From the IMG/VR virus record IMGVR_UViG_3300037116_000300, positions 1-44,741 of that record: a stretch of DNA of 44,741 bases; one strand, 5' to 3'. This document shows positions 1-6,962 of this stretch, in pieces; position 1 is the first letter of the stretch; every line of letters begins with the position of its first letter. Made by a program: the position numbers and the translations under genes. Source of the DNA: a virus. The notes under the pieces were generated by a model, which had not been told where the DNA came from, did not search any database, and was given only the letters and a program-made list of their open reading frames with translations.

Positions 1-141
1 CAAAAAGCGATGTTTCCCTTCTTCTCTAGGTGGTTCGGAATCGATCAACTTTTTCAATAGGTCGCGCGGGTCAGTAGAGCGCTCGATTTTTAACTTATCA
101 GCGGTATCTTCCGATGGTAACTGCAACTCACTGATAGACAT
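1..141 (-). CDS. Partial early-operon protein, function unknown
   Basis: An open frame starts with ATG at 141 and runs off the left edge after 47 codons, so only the N-terminus is visible. It begins MSISELQLPSED and is rich in charged residues, with a predicted helix around DPRDLLKKLIDSEP. Its start lies 3 nt past the stop of the preceding HTH gene, so it belongs to the same leftward operon. No domain is recognisable in this fragment. It shows that the early operon continues beyond the window. Confidence 0.6.
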   Translation of the reverse strand, partial: MSISELQLPSEDTADKLKIERSTDPRDLLKKLIDSEPPREEGKHRFL

Positions 142-144
142 AAG

Positions 145-411
145 TCAGAACCTCTTTTCTAGGCCGTTCACTTCATGCAGTTGCTCGACGTGAGCTACCA
201 CCGAATCATAGTTCACCCGCCACGGGCTCTTCGGCTTGTTGGGGCGGACTTTGTAACCTTTAATGGTGCCGTCTTCGAGCATACGCCAGATCGTGTCCAC
301 AGAGACGTCGAGAAGACGCGCAGCATGTGAAGCGCTGATTGTGGCGCGCGGGCTCCACGGCAGCAAGAGCTGCTCTGGAACGCGAAAGCCAACGCCGCGC
401 CGTGGCGTCAT
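145..411 (-). CDS. Excisionase-type helix-turn-helix protein
   Basis: 88 residues. The central part (about 24-75) reads as a MerR/excisionase-like winged helix (HTH_17 type): ISASHAARLLDVSVDTIWRM is the helix-turn-helix, followed by the wing region EDGTIKGYKV and a closing helix. Such proteins bind DNA and in phages act as excision or transcription regulators. The start overlaps the upstream stop as ATGA, which supports translational coupling. In a transposing phage a true excisionase role is not expected, so a regulator of early or middle genes is more likely (inference). Confidence 0.7.
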   Translation of the reverse strand: MTPRRGVGFRVPEQLLLPWSPRATISASHAARLLDVSVDTIWRMLEDGTIKGYKVRPNKPKSPWRVNYDSVVAHVEQLHEVNGLEKRF

Positions 412-647
412 CGAGCCTCCAGATCGGGCTGGATGCGGATCGAGCGCAGGAAGTCGGCGTCGGTCTTGTTGGGCGTGGGCTGCTGCTCGCCGTTATCCAC
501 CTTCACTTGAATGTGAATCCCGATACGCGGCTTCAGACCGACCGCCGGCATGTCATCGAGTGCGGCGTCGAATTCAGGGCTGGCGCAGATCGCGTCGTAG
601 AGCGCGCGCATCAGCCTTTGCAGAACCTGATCTTGCTCTGGTGTCAC
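408..647 (-). CDS. Small early protein, function unknown
   Basis: 79 residues with a GTG start at 647, chosen because GTGA overlaps the stop of the GemA-like gene. The frame extends further upstream, but that part lies inside the neighbouring gene. The N-terminal half looks helical (EQDQVLQRLMRALYDAI). The C-terminal half has a beta-like stretch (RIGIHIQVKVDN) followed by DADFLRSIRIQPDLEAR. I do not recognise a family. Its position between GemA-like and HTH genes makes it part of the early or middle regulatory cluster. Confidence 0.65.
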   Translation of the reverse strand: MTPEQDQVLQRLMRALYDAICASPEFDAALDDMPAVGLKPRIGIHIQVKVDNGEQQPTPNKTDADFLRSIRIQPDLEAR

Positions 648-1180
648 GCGACTTTCTCCTTCCAGAGTCCGCGAGTTTTCGCCATGCGCTTCAACGCCCA
701 CCACACGCGGTTGGCATCGCCCAACGTGCGGATCGAGGGATGGGCGCGGCGGCCGAGCGGTGAACGCGCGCTGCTCAGCCATGCATCGAGCTGGGCCTGG
801 TTCCAGCCGATCAGATCGAGCACGTATTGGATCCGCGCAAACTCGGCCGCGCCGGCCATCGTCATCTCCTTGCTCTCGTTGCCACGGCGGCCTTCGGTAC
901 CGGCGCGATGTGCGGCGTCGCGATCGAGGCGGTGGTGTTTCGCGCCTTTGCGAACAGCCTGCGCAGGGAACTTCATCTGCATCTGGCCCTGCAGGCCGTC
1001 GATGAGCCGATGCGCTTCTTCGCCCGTCAGATCCCCGAAGCTGGCAACAGCGCGCCCCGTTTGCTCACTCGCCCAGGCCAGGCGCGCCTCGCGGTCGTTG
1101 CCCTCGATTGCGTGCGCGGCGAACTGGCCGTACAGCGTCTGCAGGCGCCGCATTTGCCCCGATGTGATCGACTGGGTCAT
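644..1180 (-). CDS. GemA-like (Mu gp16-type) early protein
   Basis: 178 residues. The N-terminus MTQSITSGQMRRLQTLYGQF resembles the opening of GemA/DUF1018 proteins. The segment AWASEQTGRAVASFGDLT followed by a helix ending HRLIDGLQ matches the W-x-x-x-x-TG pattern of that family. A second half (about residues 105-175: helix, LIGWNQAQLDAWL, DANRVWWALKRMAK) looks like a related repeat, so the protein may be a duplicated GemA-like module. In Mu, GemA modulates host gene expression and supercoiling after induction. The start has GGAGGGAGATC upstream, a strong ribosome site. It overlaps the preceding zinc-finger frame by 116 nt. Family assignment is by eye only. Confidence 0.5.
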   Translation of the reverse strand: MTQSITSGQMRRLQTLYGQFAAHAIEGNDREARLAWASEQTGRAVASFGDLTGEEAHRLIDGLQGQMQMKFPAQAVRKGAKHHRLDRDAAHRAGTEGRRGNESKEMTMAGAAEFARIQYVLDLIGWNQAQLDAWLSSARSPLGRRAHPSIRTLGDANRVWWALKRMAKTRGLWKEKVA

Positions 1181-1358
1181 GATCTCCCTCCGGTTTGTGC
1201 ATCAACCCACAAGTTGGGCATTTCCGTTTGCCGGCGCGGATCGCGTCGCGGAGCGCGCGCCGTTCCTCGTTGTAGTCATAGCGTCGACAATCTTTTGAGC
1301 AGAAGCGATTGGCACCCTCGACTGATTTGCTGCAGCCAGGGCGCTGACATTGGCGCAC
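1065..1358 (-). CDS. Small zinc-finger protein
   Basis: 97 residues if the whole frame is used, with a GTG start at 1358 preceded by GGGAG. Two cysteine pairs are visible: CQRPGCSKS with FCSKDC, then KCPTCGLMH, suggesting one or two zinc-binding knuckles joined by a basic helix (YNEERRALRDAIRAGKRK). The C-terminal third lies entirely inside the GemA-like gene and has no family character, so the true end may be earlier. It also overlaps the ASCH gene upstream by 157 nt. Such long overlaps are unlike the rest of this operon and could mark an indel. Role unknown; nucleic-acid binding is inferred. Confidence 0.5.
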   Translation of the reverse strand: MRQCQRPGCSKSVEGANRFCSKDCRRYDYNEERRALRDAIRAGKRKCPTCGLMHKPEGDHDPVDHIGANAAPADAVRPVRRARNRGQRPRGAPGLGE

Positions 1359-1756
1359 GATCCCATCTCCCGAGTACTCTGCGATTCAGGTGGAAACTTC
1401 CAGTAAATGATTTGGCCTACGAAAGGAAGCCGGCCTTCCCAAAACTGAAGCATATCGAAGCGCGACATGAAACCATCGCACCGCGCCAACTGTTCAAATT
1501 CATCGGCGGAGCACTGTGTTCCGTCGATCCACAGTTGCGTGCATGCCGGAACAAGGCCCGGTATGATCTCGATGGTCTGAACTCTGGTGCATCGCGCGCG
1601 CATCAGTAACTGCGCGCCCTTCTGGCGCAGGCCGGTGTAGAGGTGGAGGAGTTCGCCCGATTGCGTTATCCGCTTGCGCGTGGAGCGGATCGTGTGCCGC
1701 TTCTCACCGCTGAGGATCTTCGCTGCGAATCGCTTTTGGAAGTTATAGAGAGCCAT
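1202..1756 (-). CDS. ASCH-domain protein
   Basis: 184-residue frame. Residues 1-120 read as an ASCH (PUA-like) domain: NFQKRFAAKILSGEKRHTIR carries the G-x-K-x-x-T-I-R signature near the N-terminus, and the domain closes with FVGQIIYWKF. ASCH proteins bind RNA or modified nucleotides, and some are nucleases or amidohydrolases. Phage versions are common but poorly characterised. After residue 125 the frame runs into the zinc-finger gene, and the tail looks non-native (PPESQSTREMG onward), so the functional protein may end near 1390. ATG at 1756 is preceded by GGGGGGACC. Confidence 0.65.
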   Translation of the reverse strand: MALYNFQKRFAAKILSGEKRHTIRSTRKRITQSGELLHLYTGLRQKGAQLLMRARCTRVQTIEIIPGLVPACTQLWIDGTQCSADEFEQLARCDGFMSRFDMLQFWEGRLPFVGQIIYWKFPPESQSTREMGSCANVSALAAANQSRVPIASAQKIVDAMTTTRNGARSATRSAPANGNAQLVG

Positions 1757-1768
1757 GGTCCCCCCGCC

Positions 1769-2392
1769 TTACGCGTGTTCCAGTTGAGACATCAGCACGG
1801 AGCGGATCGCGACCGCCTTGTCTTCCAACGAGAACCTTTCCCAGAGTCCTGCCGCGACCTCCTCGTCGATATCGATCGAGATGGATATCTTTGCAACACT
1901 CGGCGTGGGCTGTGGCACTTTGACGATCTGCGTTTGCTTCACGAGGGTGCTTTTTAATTTCGGAGTGATCGCGCGCTTCTTCGGCTTCGCCGCGTGGGTT
2001 CCCTTCACGAGCTTGATGCCGGCCTGCTTGCGGATGTGGTAGACGGAGACATCGCTGACGCCGTGAGAGCGGGCAAGCTCTGAATGTGAAACAGATGGGT
2101 CTGCCGCGATGATCGCGTTGCGGATTTCATCAGAGATGCGAGCGTTTGAGGTTCTTGAGCTTATAACGGTCACTGGATTCTCCTTCGGTTTAATAGGGGT
2201 GGGCGGCTGGATGATTTGAGCAGCCGACGTTTTGAAAGGTCGCGGCCCAGGCCTCGGCGTCGCGGCCTGGCGCTTGGCTTTGCAGGTTTCTCCCGCATCG
2301 CATTCCCAGCAGAGCCAGTCGTCGCCGGCCTTGACGGTGGCGAGGCAGCAGCCGCAGTCCGTGCACTTCTTGCCGATCGGAACTTCGCTCAT
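1769..2392 (-). CDS. Zinc-ribbon and helix-turn-helix DNA-binding protein
   Basis: 207 residues. The N-terminal zinc ribbon has C10-x2-C13 and C28-x2-C31 (KKCTDCGC, WLCWEC). A proline-rich linker (about 44-72) leads to a helix-turn-helix at about 86-127 (ISDEIRNAII, HSELARSHGVSDVSVYHIRK). The tail is basic, and the last 40 residues form an amphipathic segment (SISIDIDEEVAAGLWERF). The fold suggests a sequence-specific DNA-binding regulator in the early operon. The stop lies 12 nt before the ASCH gene, and the start overlaps the stop of the Myb-like gene (ATGA). Confidence 0.65.
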   Translation of the reverse strand: MSEVPIGKKCTDCGCCLATVKAGDDWLCWECDAGETCKAKRQAATPRPGPRPFKTSAAQIIQPPTPIKPKENPVTVISSRTSNARISDEIRNAIIAADPSVSHSELARSHGVSDVSVYHIRKQAGIKLVKGTHAAKPKKRAITPKLKSTLVKQTQIVKVPQPTPSVAKISISIDIDEEVAAGLWERFSLEDKAVAIRSVLMSQLEHA

Positions 2393-3252
2393 GCCACTCT
2401 CCGCGGCGCGACGTGCACGCGCGCATTATGTTCGGCCCAGCCTTTGGGCGAATCGACGACGGGCGCGCAGCATTTCTCGCACCAGGCCAGAGTGCCCTTG
2501 TAGACGACGCGTCGCGGACGCGGCTGATAGATGCCTTTGCGCTCGCGAGGCGCGCTGTCGACCGCGGTGGCCACAGAAGGCAGCCGCCGCTCCGTGGGTG
2601 GCTTGCGCGCCCCGCGTGGGCGGCTGCGGCCCATGAGACGAAGCCCGAGAGTGCTTGCCTTCCGACGCACGCTGCGGGCCGCCTTGCCGAGATGCACCGC
2701 GATCTCGGCGCTGGTATGTCCTTCGCCGATCAGGCGCCGCAGTTCGGCGAGCTCGCCCGGCATCCATTTGAGCTGGATCCGCAGCGACAGGCCGAGCTGC
2801 ACGGCGCGCCACAAGACGCCGTGGCGTGTGCGCCCGATGCGCGCGGCGATTTCCTCGGCGGAACAGGTGCCCACCAGAGAGCGGAGCTGCGCATCCTCAG
2901 ATTCACTCCAGGGGCGTTGACGGTGCCGGATCTGGCTGAGGTTGAGCTTCTTCAGCTTGCGAAACAGCGTGGTCGAGGAGATCCCGAGATGCGCTGCTAT
3001 CTGCTCGCGGCTGGTGGTCGCGACATGCGCGCGCAGCCATGCCACCTGCTCCTCACTGAGGCGTTTCTCATTGGCGCCGCCGGAGCTTACGCGGCTTGGG
3101 AAGACGGCTCCGCGAGCTCGAAGCCAGTTGATGTGACCCTGCACCGATCCGGGCGTGCGGCGAAGAATGTGTGCGGCCTCGCGCCATTCCATGGTGCGGA
3201 TCAGCCGCAGCAGGCGGTCCGTAGCTTCTTTCGTCCAGCGCTCCTGTTTCAT
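2389..3252 (-). CDS. Four-repeat Myb/SANT-like DNA-binding protein with C2H2-type finger
   Basis: 287 residues from the ATG at 3252, chosen because it overlaps the upstream small gene stop as ATGA; a GTG at 3261 is the alternative. Four helix-turn-helix repeats of about 43 residues are visible: about 5-47 (RWTKEATDRLLRLIR), 64-106 (RLSEEQVAWLRAHV), 113-155 (PWSESEDAQLRSLV) and 163-205 (KWMPGELAELRRLI). Each has an acidic first helix and a later helix with A-x-x-(I/L)-(G/R)-x-(T/S). A C258-x2-C261-x13-H275-x4-H280 finger sits at the C-terminus. The protein is very basic, so DNA binding is likely. Target and role are unknown; an early regulator or chromatin-like factor is possible. Confidence 0.7.
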   Translation of the reverse strand: MKQERWTKEATDRLLRLIRTMEWREAAHILRRTPGSVQGHINWLRARGAVFPSRVSSGGANEKRLSEEQVAWLRAHVATTSREQIAAHLGISSTTLFRKLKKLNLSQIRHRQRPWSESEDAQLRSLVGTCSAEEIAARIGRTRHGVLWRAVQLGLSLRIQLKWMPGELAELRRLIGEGHTSAEIAVHLGKAARSVRRKASTLGLRLMGRSRPRGARKPPTERRLPSVATAVDSAPRERKGIYQPRPRRVVYKGTLAWCEKCCAPVVDSPKGWAEHNARVHVAPRRVA

Positions 3253-3356
3253 CGCAGGCACCCCCGGACGAAGAAGCCGGCGACGGCGCCGAGAGCCCAG
3301 ATCAGGAAGATGAGGACGGTACCAAGCATGATTGCGGGATCGCTCTCACGATGCAT
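3249..3356 (-). CDS. 35-residue single-pass membrane peptide
   Basis: ATG at 3356 overlaps the preceding stop (TGATG), and its own TGA overlaps the next ATG (ATGA). The peptide has one hydrophobic helix (MLGTVLIFLIWALGAVAGFF) flanked by charged ends (MHRESD and VRGCLR). The precise coupling on both sides supports real translation. Tiny membrane proteins in early phage operons can act on host membrane enzymes or superinfection, but nothing here shows a specific function. Confidence 0.6.
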   Translation of the reverse strand: MHRESDPAIMLGTVLIFLIWALGAVAGFFVRGCLR

Positions 3357-3586
3357 CACGACCTACTCCTTTCCTTGGTTTTGCGGGCGCGGTGGTGGGC
3401 GACGCTCTCGCAAATGAAATCAAGATTGTCGCGCAACGCTCCGTGCAGATCGGGCAACGGTAAACGCGGATCGCAGGAATGAAAGATGCGGCCGCCGGGC
3501 AGGATGCCGACGACGATCAAGGCATCAGACTGCAGGCGCGCCTGCTCGACCAGGTTGAGGATGGTGTTCTCGCGTTGACTATCCAC
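3356..3586 (-). CDS. Small early protein, function unknown
   Basis: 76 residues with a GTG start at 3586, which overlaps the upstream TAG as GTGGATAG. The sequence is predicted helix (MDSQRENTILNLVEQARL), strand (DALIVVGILPGG), then a helical C-terminus with NLDFICESVAHHRARK. I do not recognise a family. It is coupled to the membrane peptide that follows. Confidence 0.55.
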   Translation of the reverse strand: MDSQRENTILNLVEQARLQSDALIVVGILPGGRIFHSCDPRLPLPDLHGALRDNLDFICESVAHHRARKTKERSRS

Positions 3587-3737
3587 GGCGCTCCTCCATC
3601 TCTATGCGCAAATCGCTCGCCGCAACGCAAAGGATCCGGCTTGCGTCGATCAACGGACGCTCGTACCAGAACCGCGGGTTATCCATCAGGCGGTAGTGCG
3701 CGCGCAGCAATAGGGCTCTGGCTTCTGCTTTATTCAC
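3579..3737 (-). CDS. 52-residue early protein, function unknown
   Basis: A GTG start at 3737 overlaps the stop of the preceding gene (GTGA), and the frame ends with TAG at 3579-3581, inside the start of the next gene. The product is helical and charged: NKAEARALLLRAHYRLMDN, then a central WYERPL and ASRILCVAASDLRIEMEERR. It fills the only gap in this coupled series, and coupling on both sides is the main reason to believe it. No family recognised. Confidence 0.55.
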   Translation of the reverse strand: MNKAEARALLLRAHYRLMDNPRFWYERPLIDASRILCVAASDLRIEMEERRG

Positions 3738-4210
3738 AGCCTCGCCTCCAGTTCATCTTTCGAAGCTTCGAGGTGGAGCTGACCGACGAGTTCGAGCGTG
3801 GCCTGGCGGCCGGCGGCGGCGCGCACCACGGCCAGCTCCGCGCGCACCTGGTCGATGACGGTCTTGACCCACACGGCACGATCGCTGTCCGTGAGAATGA
3901 GGTAGTAGCCGCCGTCGGTGCCCGACTTGCTGCTGCCGATGGGAAGCCTGAAAGACATCCGTAAGGTCCGGACGGCTTCCTTGATCGAGCGCGCGCCCAG
4001 ATGTGTGCGCGCTTGAATATCGCGGATGTTGATCGCGTTGGCGATGCCGCGACAGAAGCGAATGGTGCGCAGCACCGCCTTTTCGTTGTCTTCAAGCTCG
4101 AGCGAGAGCGGGCCGCCGGCTTGGCCCATCAGCAGTGCGAGGATCTCGCTGTCGAGCCGGGCGACGAAGATCTCCGGCGTTTCGGGAAAAAGGAACGGCT
4201 GTGCGCTCAT
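3734..4210 (-). CDS. Winged-helix-like early protein
   Basis: 158 residues from the ATG at 4210, which overlaps the upstream stop as ATGA; the frame extends upstream but only into the neighbouring gene. After PFLFPETPEIF there is a helical region. Residues about 50-110 (RTIRFCRGIANAINIRDI, then HLGARSIKEAVRTLR, then FRLPIGSSKSGTDGGYYL) look like a winged helix: a recognition helix, then a beta wing carrying Gly-Gly-Tyr-Tyr. This resembles the DNA-binding domains of phage or plasmid replication and regulatory proteins. The C-terminal helix may dimerise. Function is inferred from fold only. Confidence 0.55.
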   Translation of the reverse strand: MSAQPFLFPETPEIFVARLDSEILALLMGQAGGPLSLELEDNEKAVLRTIRFCRGIANAINIRDIQARTHLGARSIKEAVRTLRMSFRLPIGSSKSGTDGGYYLILTDSDRAVWVKTVIDQVRAELAVVRAAAGRQATLELVGQLHLEASKDELEARL

Positions 4211-4506
4211 AGCTTCACCTTTCTTAATAGCGCCGCGGTGTGAACGTCGCGGCCAACGTGCCAGCCCTTCTTCCATGGGCAGGGGTAGGGGTGCAGTGTG
4301 CTCTCGCCGATGCGGGCCACGCGGCCGCGCTTGGAAAGCAGCAGCCCGATGTAGTTATGCGCATCCTCTTTGGTGCGCAGCGCGAGCTTTCTGCAGCGAT
4401 TACAGAATGCCGAATTGAGCAGCCGCCGGCGCGCCTCGGGCTCGCTGTCCCAGGTGATCGCGTACACGCGATGCGCCGGCTGCGTCTCTTCGGGGAGGGG
4501 CTTCAC
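4207..4506 (-). CDS. Small cysteine-containing early protein
   Basis: 99 residues, starting MKPLPEETQPAH. It has one C-x2-C pair (FCNRCRKLALRTKEDA) and a later YPCPWKKGWHVG segment. The pattern AFCNRCRKLALRTKEDAHNY resembles the start of small zinc-binding HTH or treble-clef proteins, but only one clear cysteine pair is present. The start overlaps the preceding gene (4503) by 4 nt. No confident function. Confidence 0.5.
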   Translation of the reverse strand: MKPLPEETQPAHRVYAITWDSEPEARRRLLNSAFCNRCRKLALRTKEDAHNYIGLLLSKRGRVARIGESTLHPYPCPWKKGWHVGRDVHTAALLRKVKL

Positions 4507-4808
4507 TTGCTTGCCTTCTTCCTTCGCCGCGCCGCGCGCTTGGCCGCGGATCTGCGACGATCTTTCTCATCAAAGAACTTCGAAGGGTTCTGCTGCATGC
4601 GAATGAAGCTCGCGTGGGCCGCATCCCACTCCCCGTCTTTCTTCGAATCCCGCACGGTTTTGAGTAGCGATTCGCGCCGCATCCCTCCCGTGATCCAATC
4701 CAGGTGGAATATGAGGCCGTCGATGAAGGACAACAGACCCAGCTTGTTCACGCCTTCCAATTCAGCGCGCCATTGCTCCTGCGGTCCTGGAAAACCCGGA
4801 TACAACAT
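4503..4808 (-). CDS. Small basic early protein, function unknown
   Basis: 101 residues from the ATG at 4808, which overlaps the previous stop (TGATG); the longer upstream frame is only a shadow of the zinc-ribbon gene. The N-terminal part is helical and acidic (GPQEQWRAELEGVNK, SFIDGLIFHLDWITGGMRRE). The last 25 residues are very basic (RRRSAAKRAARRRKKASK), suggesting nucleic-acid contact. No family recognised. Confidence 0.55.
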   Translation of the reverse strand: MLYPGFPGPQEQWRAELEGVNKLGLLSFIDGLIFHLDWITGGMRRESLLKTVRDSKKDGEWDAAHASFIRMQQNPSKFFDEKDRRRSAAKRAARRRKKASK

Positions 4809-5077
4809 CAGCGCGTCTCCTCGAAGAGGTTCTGTTGTGGCGGCTTGGCTTCGTGCTTGTGCTTGGGGCAATAGTCCAGATCCGGGCCGATTGAGGTTGC
4901 GCATTTGTCGCAGATCGGCGCGTCGCAGGTTTTGCCTTTCGGCCCGGTGACAAAGTCGCAGAGCTTCGTGCTCAGCTGGATGCGGCAGAACCTGCAAAGC
5001 TGCCATCGGCCCCGCGTGCAAGCGAAGCCGGTGACCGGGCCGTTCTTTGTGGGAATGGTGAAATGAGTGCAAGGCAT
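4808..5077 (-). CDS. Zinc-ribbon protein
   Basis: 89 residues from the ATG at 5077, which overlaps the stop of the preceding gene. Cysteine/histidine pairs are abundant: ACTRGRWQLCRFC, CDFVTGPKGKTCDAPICDKC and LDYCPKHKH. The arrangement fits two treble-clef or ribbon zinc sites. The C-terminal HEAKPPQQNLFEETR is polar. Proteins of this type are common orphans in phage early operons. No catalytic motif is visible, so only zinc binding is inferred. Confidence 0.55.
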   Translation of the reverse strand: MPCTHFTIPTKNGPVTGFACTRGRWQLCRFCRIQLSTKLCDFVTGPKGKTCDAPICDKCATSIGPDLDYCPKHKHEAKPPQQNLFEETR

Positions 5078-5253
5078 CAGCGCACCGTGCCTTTCAGAGG
5101 AATCACCGCGGCTTCGCGGAGTTCCTTCAATTCGAGAAGCGCGGCGATCGTCTCTTGGGCCTGCTCGATGCCATAACGGCGGAACCGCTTGTCGGTGAGC
5201 TGCAGGCGATACTTGCGCAGGAGATCGTCGATCTGGATGTCGGAGACCTTCAT
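5077..5253 (-). CDS. 58-residue early protein, function unknown
   Basis: ATG at 5253 overlaps the stop of the preceding 74-residue gene. The product MKVSDIQIDDLLRKYRLQL followed by FRRYGIEQAQETIAALLELKEL is almost entirely helical. Opening helices of this sort occur in short DNA-binding or adaptor proteins, but no family is recognised. The 1-4 nt junctions on both sides support it as a real gene. Confidence 0.5.
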   Translation of the reverse strand: MKVSDIQIDDLLRKYRLQLTDKRFRRYGIEQAQETIAALLELKELREAAVIPLKGTVR

Positions 5254-5477
5254 TACCTGCCTGCCTTTCGCTTCTGCTCGCGAACCATGCAGGAAAAGTT
5301 CTCCTGGAAGTGGCCCAGGGCGCGCTTGGCCTCCTTGACTGCATGCGGCGGCATCTGCAGCGCGGGATCCTCCTGCGCGATGGCGCACTGAAACTCCGCC
5401 ATCAGTGCGCAGAGTTCATTCAGCGCCTGCACCGCCCTGTCGTAGAACCCATACGCGTCGGCTGGCTTCGGGCTCAT
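5253..5477 (-). CDS. 74-residue helical early protein
   Basis: Starts MSPKPADAYGFYDRAVQALN. Two predicted helices (VQALNELCALMAEFQCAIAQ and VKEAKRALGHFQENFSCMV) could form a hairpin, and the tail is basic (REQKRKAGR). Coupled to its neighbours by 1-4 nt overlaps. No recognised family and no catalytic residues visible. Confidence 0.5.
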   Translation of the reverse strand: MSPKPADAYGFYDRAVQALNELCALMAEFQCAIAQEDPALQMPPHAVKEAKRALGHFQENFSCMVREQKRKAGR

Positions 5478-5689
5478 GCGGCCCTCCGGAAAAGCTTCGG
5501 GAACTGTTTGCGGAATCGATCAGCCGCGTCCTTCCATGCGAGCTTTGGCGAGGCGCAGATCGCGCTCCGCGCGGGACCTTGAAACCCGCTACGGATAAAC
5601 CAGCACGGTTGTCCCAGCCCGCGCTTGAACTCGTAGTAATCCAACCTGGCGCTCGGATCGGCGGTCTTGATGATCTGCTTGTTGGTCAT
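5474..5689 (-). CDS. 71-residue early protein, function unknown
   Basis: Starts MTNKQIIKTADPSARLDYYE. The short central region GLGQPCWFIRSGFQGPARSA and the basic helical end KDAADRFRKQFPKLFRR give no family match. The start overlaps the stop of the 245-residue gene by 4 nt (ATGA), and its own stop overlaps the next start. Likely a genuine member of the early operon. Confidence 0.5.
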   Translation of the reverse strand: MTNKQIIKTADPSARLDYYEFKRGLGQPCWFIRSGFQGPARSAICASPKLAWKDAADRFRKQFPKLFRRAA

Positions 5690-6423
5690 TGCTGCACCGC
5701 CGGTTCGGCTGCGCGCATTTCGCGCTCCGTGGCATCCGCCTCAGCTTCGAAGCGCATGTTGCAGACGTGGGACGCGCAGGTATACCGGCGCAGGATGAGA
5801 ACTGTGCCGACGCTGCGCTTGCGCTCCACCAGACAGTCGCGCCCTGGCAGGCCGCAATAGCAGCAGGTTGTGGGCAGCGCGCCGAGGGTGCGGGTGACCG
5901 GAACGCTCAAGTGGCTCGGCTCGACATAGACGTGCGAATCGTGGCCCTCGTGCATGTGCAGCGCGAACTGCGCGAAGGCATCGGCCTTGCATTCGACATC
6001 GAGCGAGGCCCACCAATCGTCGAGCTCGTCCTCGTCGAGGCAGATCAGCGCGGTCGAGGGGAGCTTCCGCTCTTCCGCGTTGCAGACGGAGACCTGGATA
6101 GGTTCGGGCCTGGGCGCGGCGGCCGCGGCATGCTTGTTATCCACGCGCTCGCCGAAGACAGCTTGGGCGTCGAAGGCGCAGAGATGCGCGCGGCCCTTGC
6201 AGGTGTCGTGATAGACGGGCGGATCGTTCGCGTCAATCATGCGCGTTAGTAAGCCCTCGGCTTCGAGGCTCAGAAGCAGGAAACCGAGCGCTTCGAGGCT
6301 CACCCATTGCTCGCGCGGGCAGACCAGCTCATGCAATACGGTGATGTTGACGGGGAGCGTGCAGTGCGTGAGCGCATCGAGGATCGCCATGTCGGGGCGG
6401 ATTTTCTTCTGATAGTCGGTCAT
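5686..6423 (-). CDS. Early protein with C-terminal cysteine cluster
   Basis: 245 residues. Residues about 1-70 (MTDYQKKIRPDMAILDAL, VNITVLHELVCPREQW, SLEALGFLLLSLEAEGLLTR) have the helix order of a winged-helix domain. The middle is acidic and Trp-rich (DEDELDDWWASLD). Near residues 195-232 there are cysteine pairs (TTCCYCGLPGRDC and RYTCASHVC) that look like a zinc site. The combination suggests a DNA-associated early protein. No close family is recognised. It starts 4 nt inside the end of the next gene upstream. Confidence 0.5.
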   Translation of the reverse strand: MTDYQKKIRPDMAILDALTHCTLPVNITVLHELVCPREQWVSLEALGFLLLSLEAEGLLTRMIDANDPPVYHDTCKGRAHLCAFDAQAVFGERVDNKHAAAAAPRPEPIQVSVCNAEERKLPSTALICLDEDELDDWWASLDVECKADAFAQFALHMHEGHDSHVYVEPSHLSVPVTRTLGALPTTCCYCGLPGRDCLVERKRSVGTVLILRRYTCASHVCNMRFEAEADATEREMRAAEPAVQQ

Positions 6424-6962
6424 TTCTGCGCGCCGCCCTTCTTGGCCTTCTTGGTGGCTTTGGCTGCCGCGAACGCTTCCTTCTCGCGCAGAGTGGAAGC
6501 CAGGTCGACGCTGAGTGTGGGAGCCTTGGAGTTGACATCGAAGCAGCGGGCGAAGATCGCGAACAGGCGGGTCTGGACTTCTTCAGCTAGGCCGCCGATC
6601 TTGAGCCGCAGCCTGTCGCCGGCATCCTTGAGGAGCTGGTGCTTGGTGGTGCGCTTGAAGAGCAGGCGGAACAGGCCCGGCTTCTTGAGGCGGGAAAGCT
6701 CGGCGTTCAGTTCGCCCACGGCCGATTCGTTGATCTCGATGGTCGAGCCGACGGTGGAGTCGGCGATGTACATCATGCCTTCGAGGCGCGTGGTCTTCTC
6801 GGCGCGCGGGGCGATGTGGCCCTGCGCCTGGACGGCCGCGAGCAGAATGCCCTTGGCTGCGGAATGGGCCTGCTGCGCGGTCTCAAGCTTGAGCCGGCAG
6901 TTATCGAACTCAATGCAGAGATCGTCGATCTCGTCAGGACTGTAGAACTTCTTGTCGGTCAT
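6420..6962 (-). CDS. Early helical protein, possible Gam-like
   Basis: 180 residues from the ATG at 6962 (MTDKKFYSPDEIDDLC). A helical N-terminal half (FDNCRLKLETAQQAHSAAKG) precedes a strand-rich part and a helix pair (GELNAELSRLKKPGLFRLLF, then TKHQLLKDA). The order of long helix, strands and helix with a G-L-x-R turn is reminiscent of Mu Gam (host-nuclease inhibitor), which sits in the same part of the Mu early operon. The similarity is weak and judged by eye. The C-terminus is strongly basic (AKATKKAKKGG). It overlaps the preceding zinc protein by 29 nt. Confidence 0.5.
   Translation of the reverse strand: MTDKKFYSPDEIDDLCIEFDNCRLKLETAQQAHSAAKGILLAAVQAQGHIAPRAEKTTRLEGMMYIADSTVGSTIEINESAVGELNAELSRLKKPGLFRLLFKRTTKHQLLKDAGDRLRLKIGGLAEEVQTRLFAIFARCFDVNSKAPTLSVDLASTLREKEAFAAAKATKKAKKGGAQK

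Noticed and set aside
1-141. Left phage end searched for near the window start
   Set aside because: The early operon is still open at the edge, and no copy of the right-end motif was noticed there.
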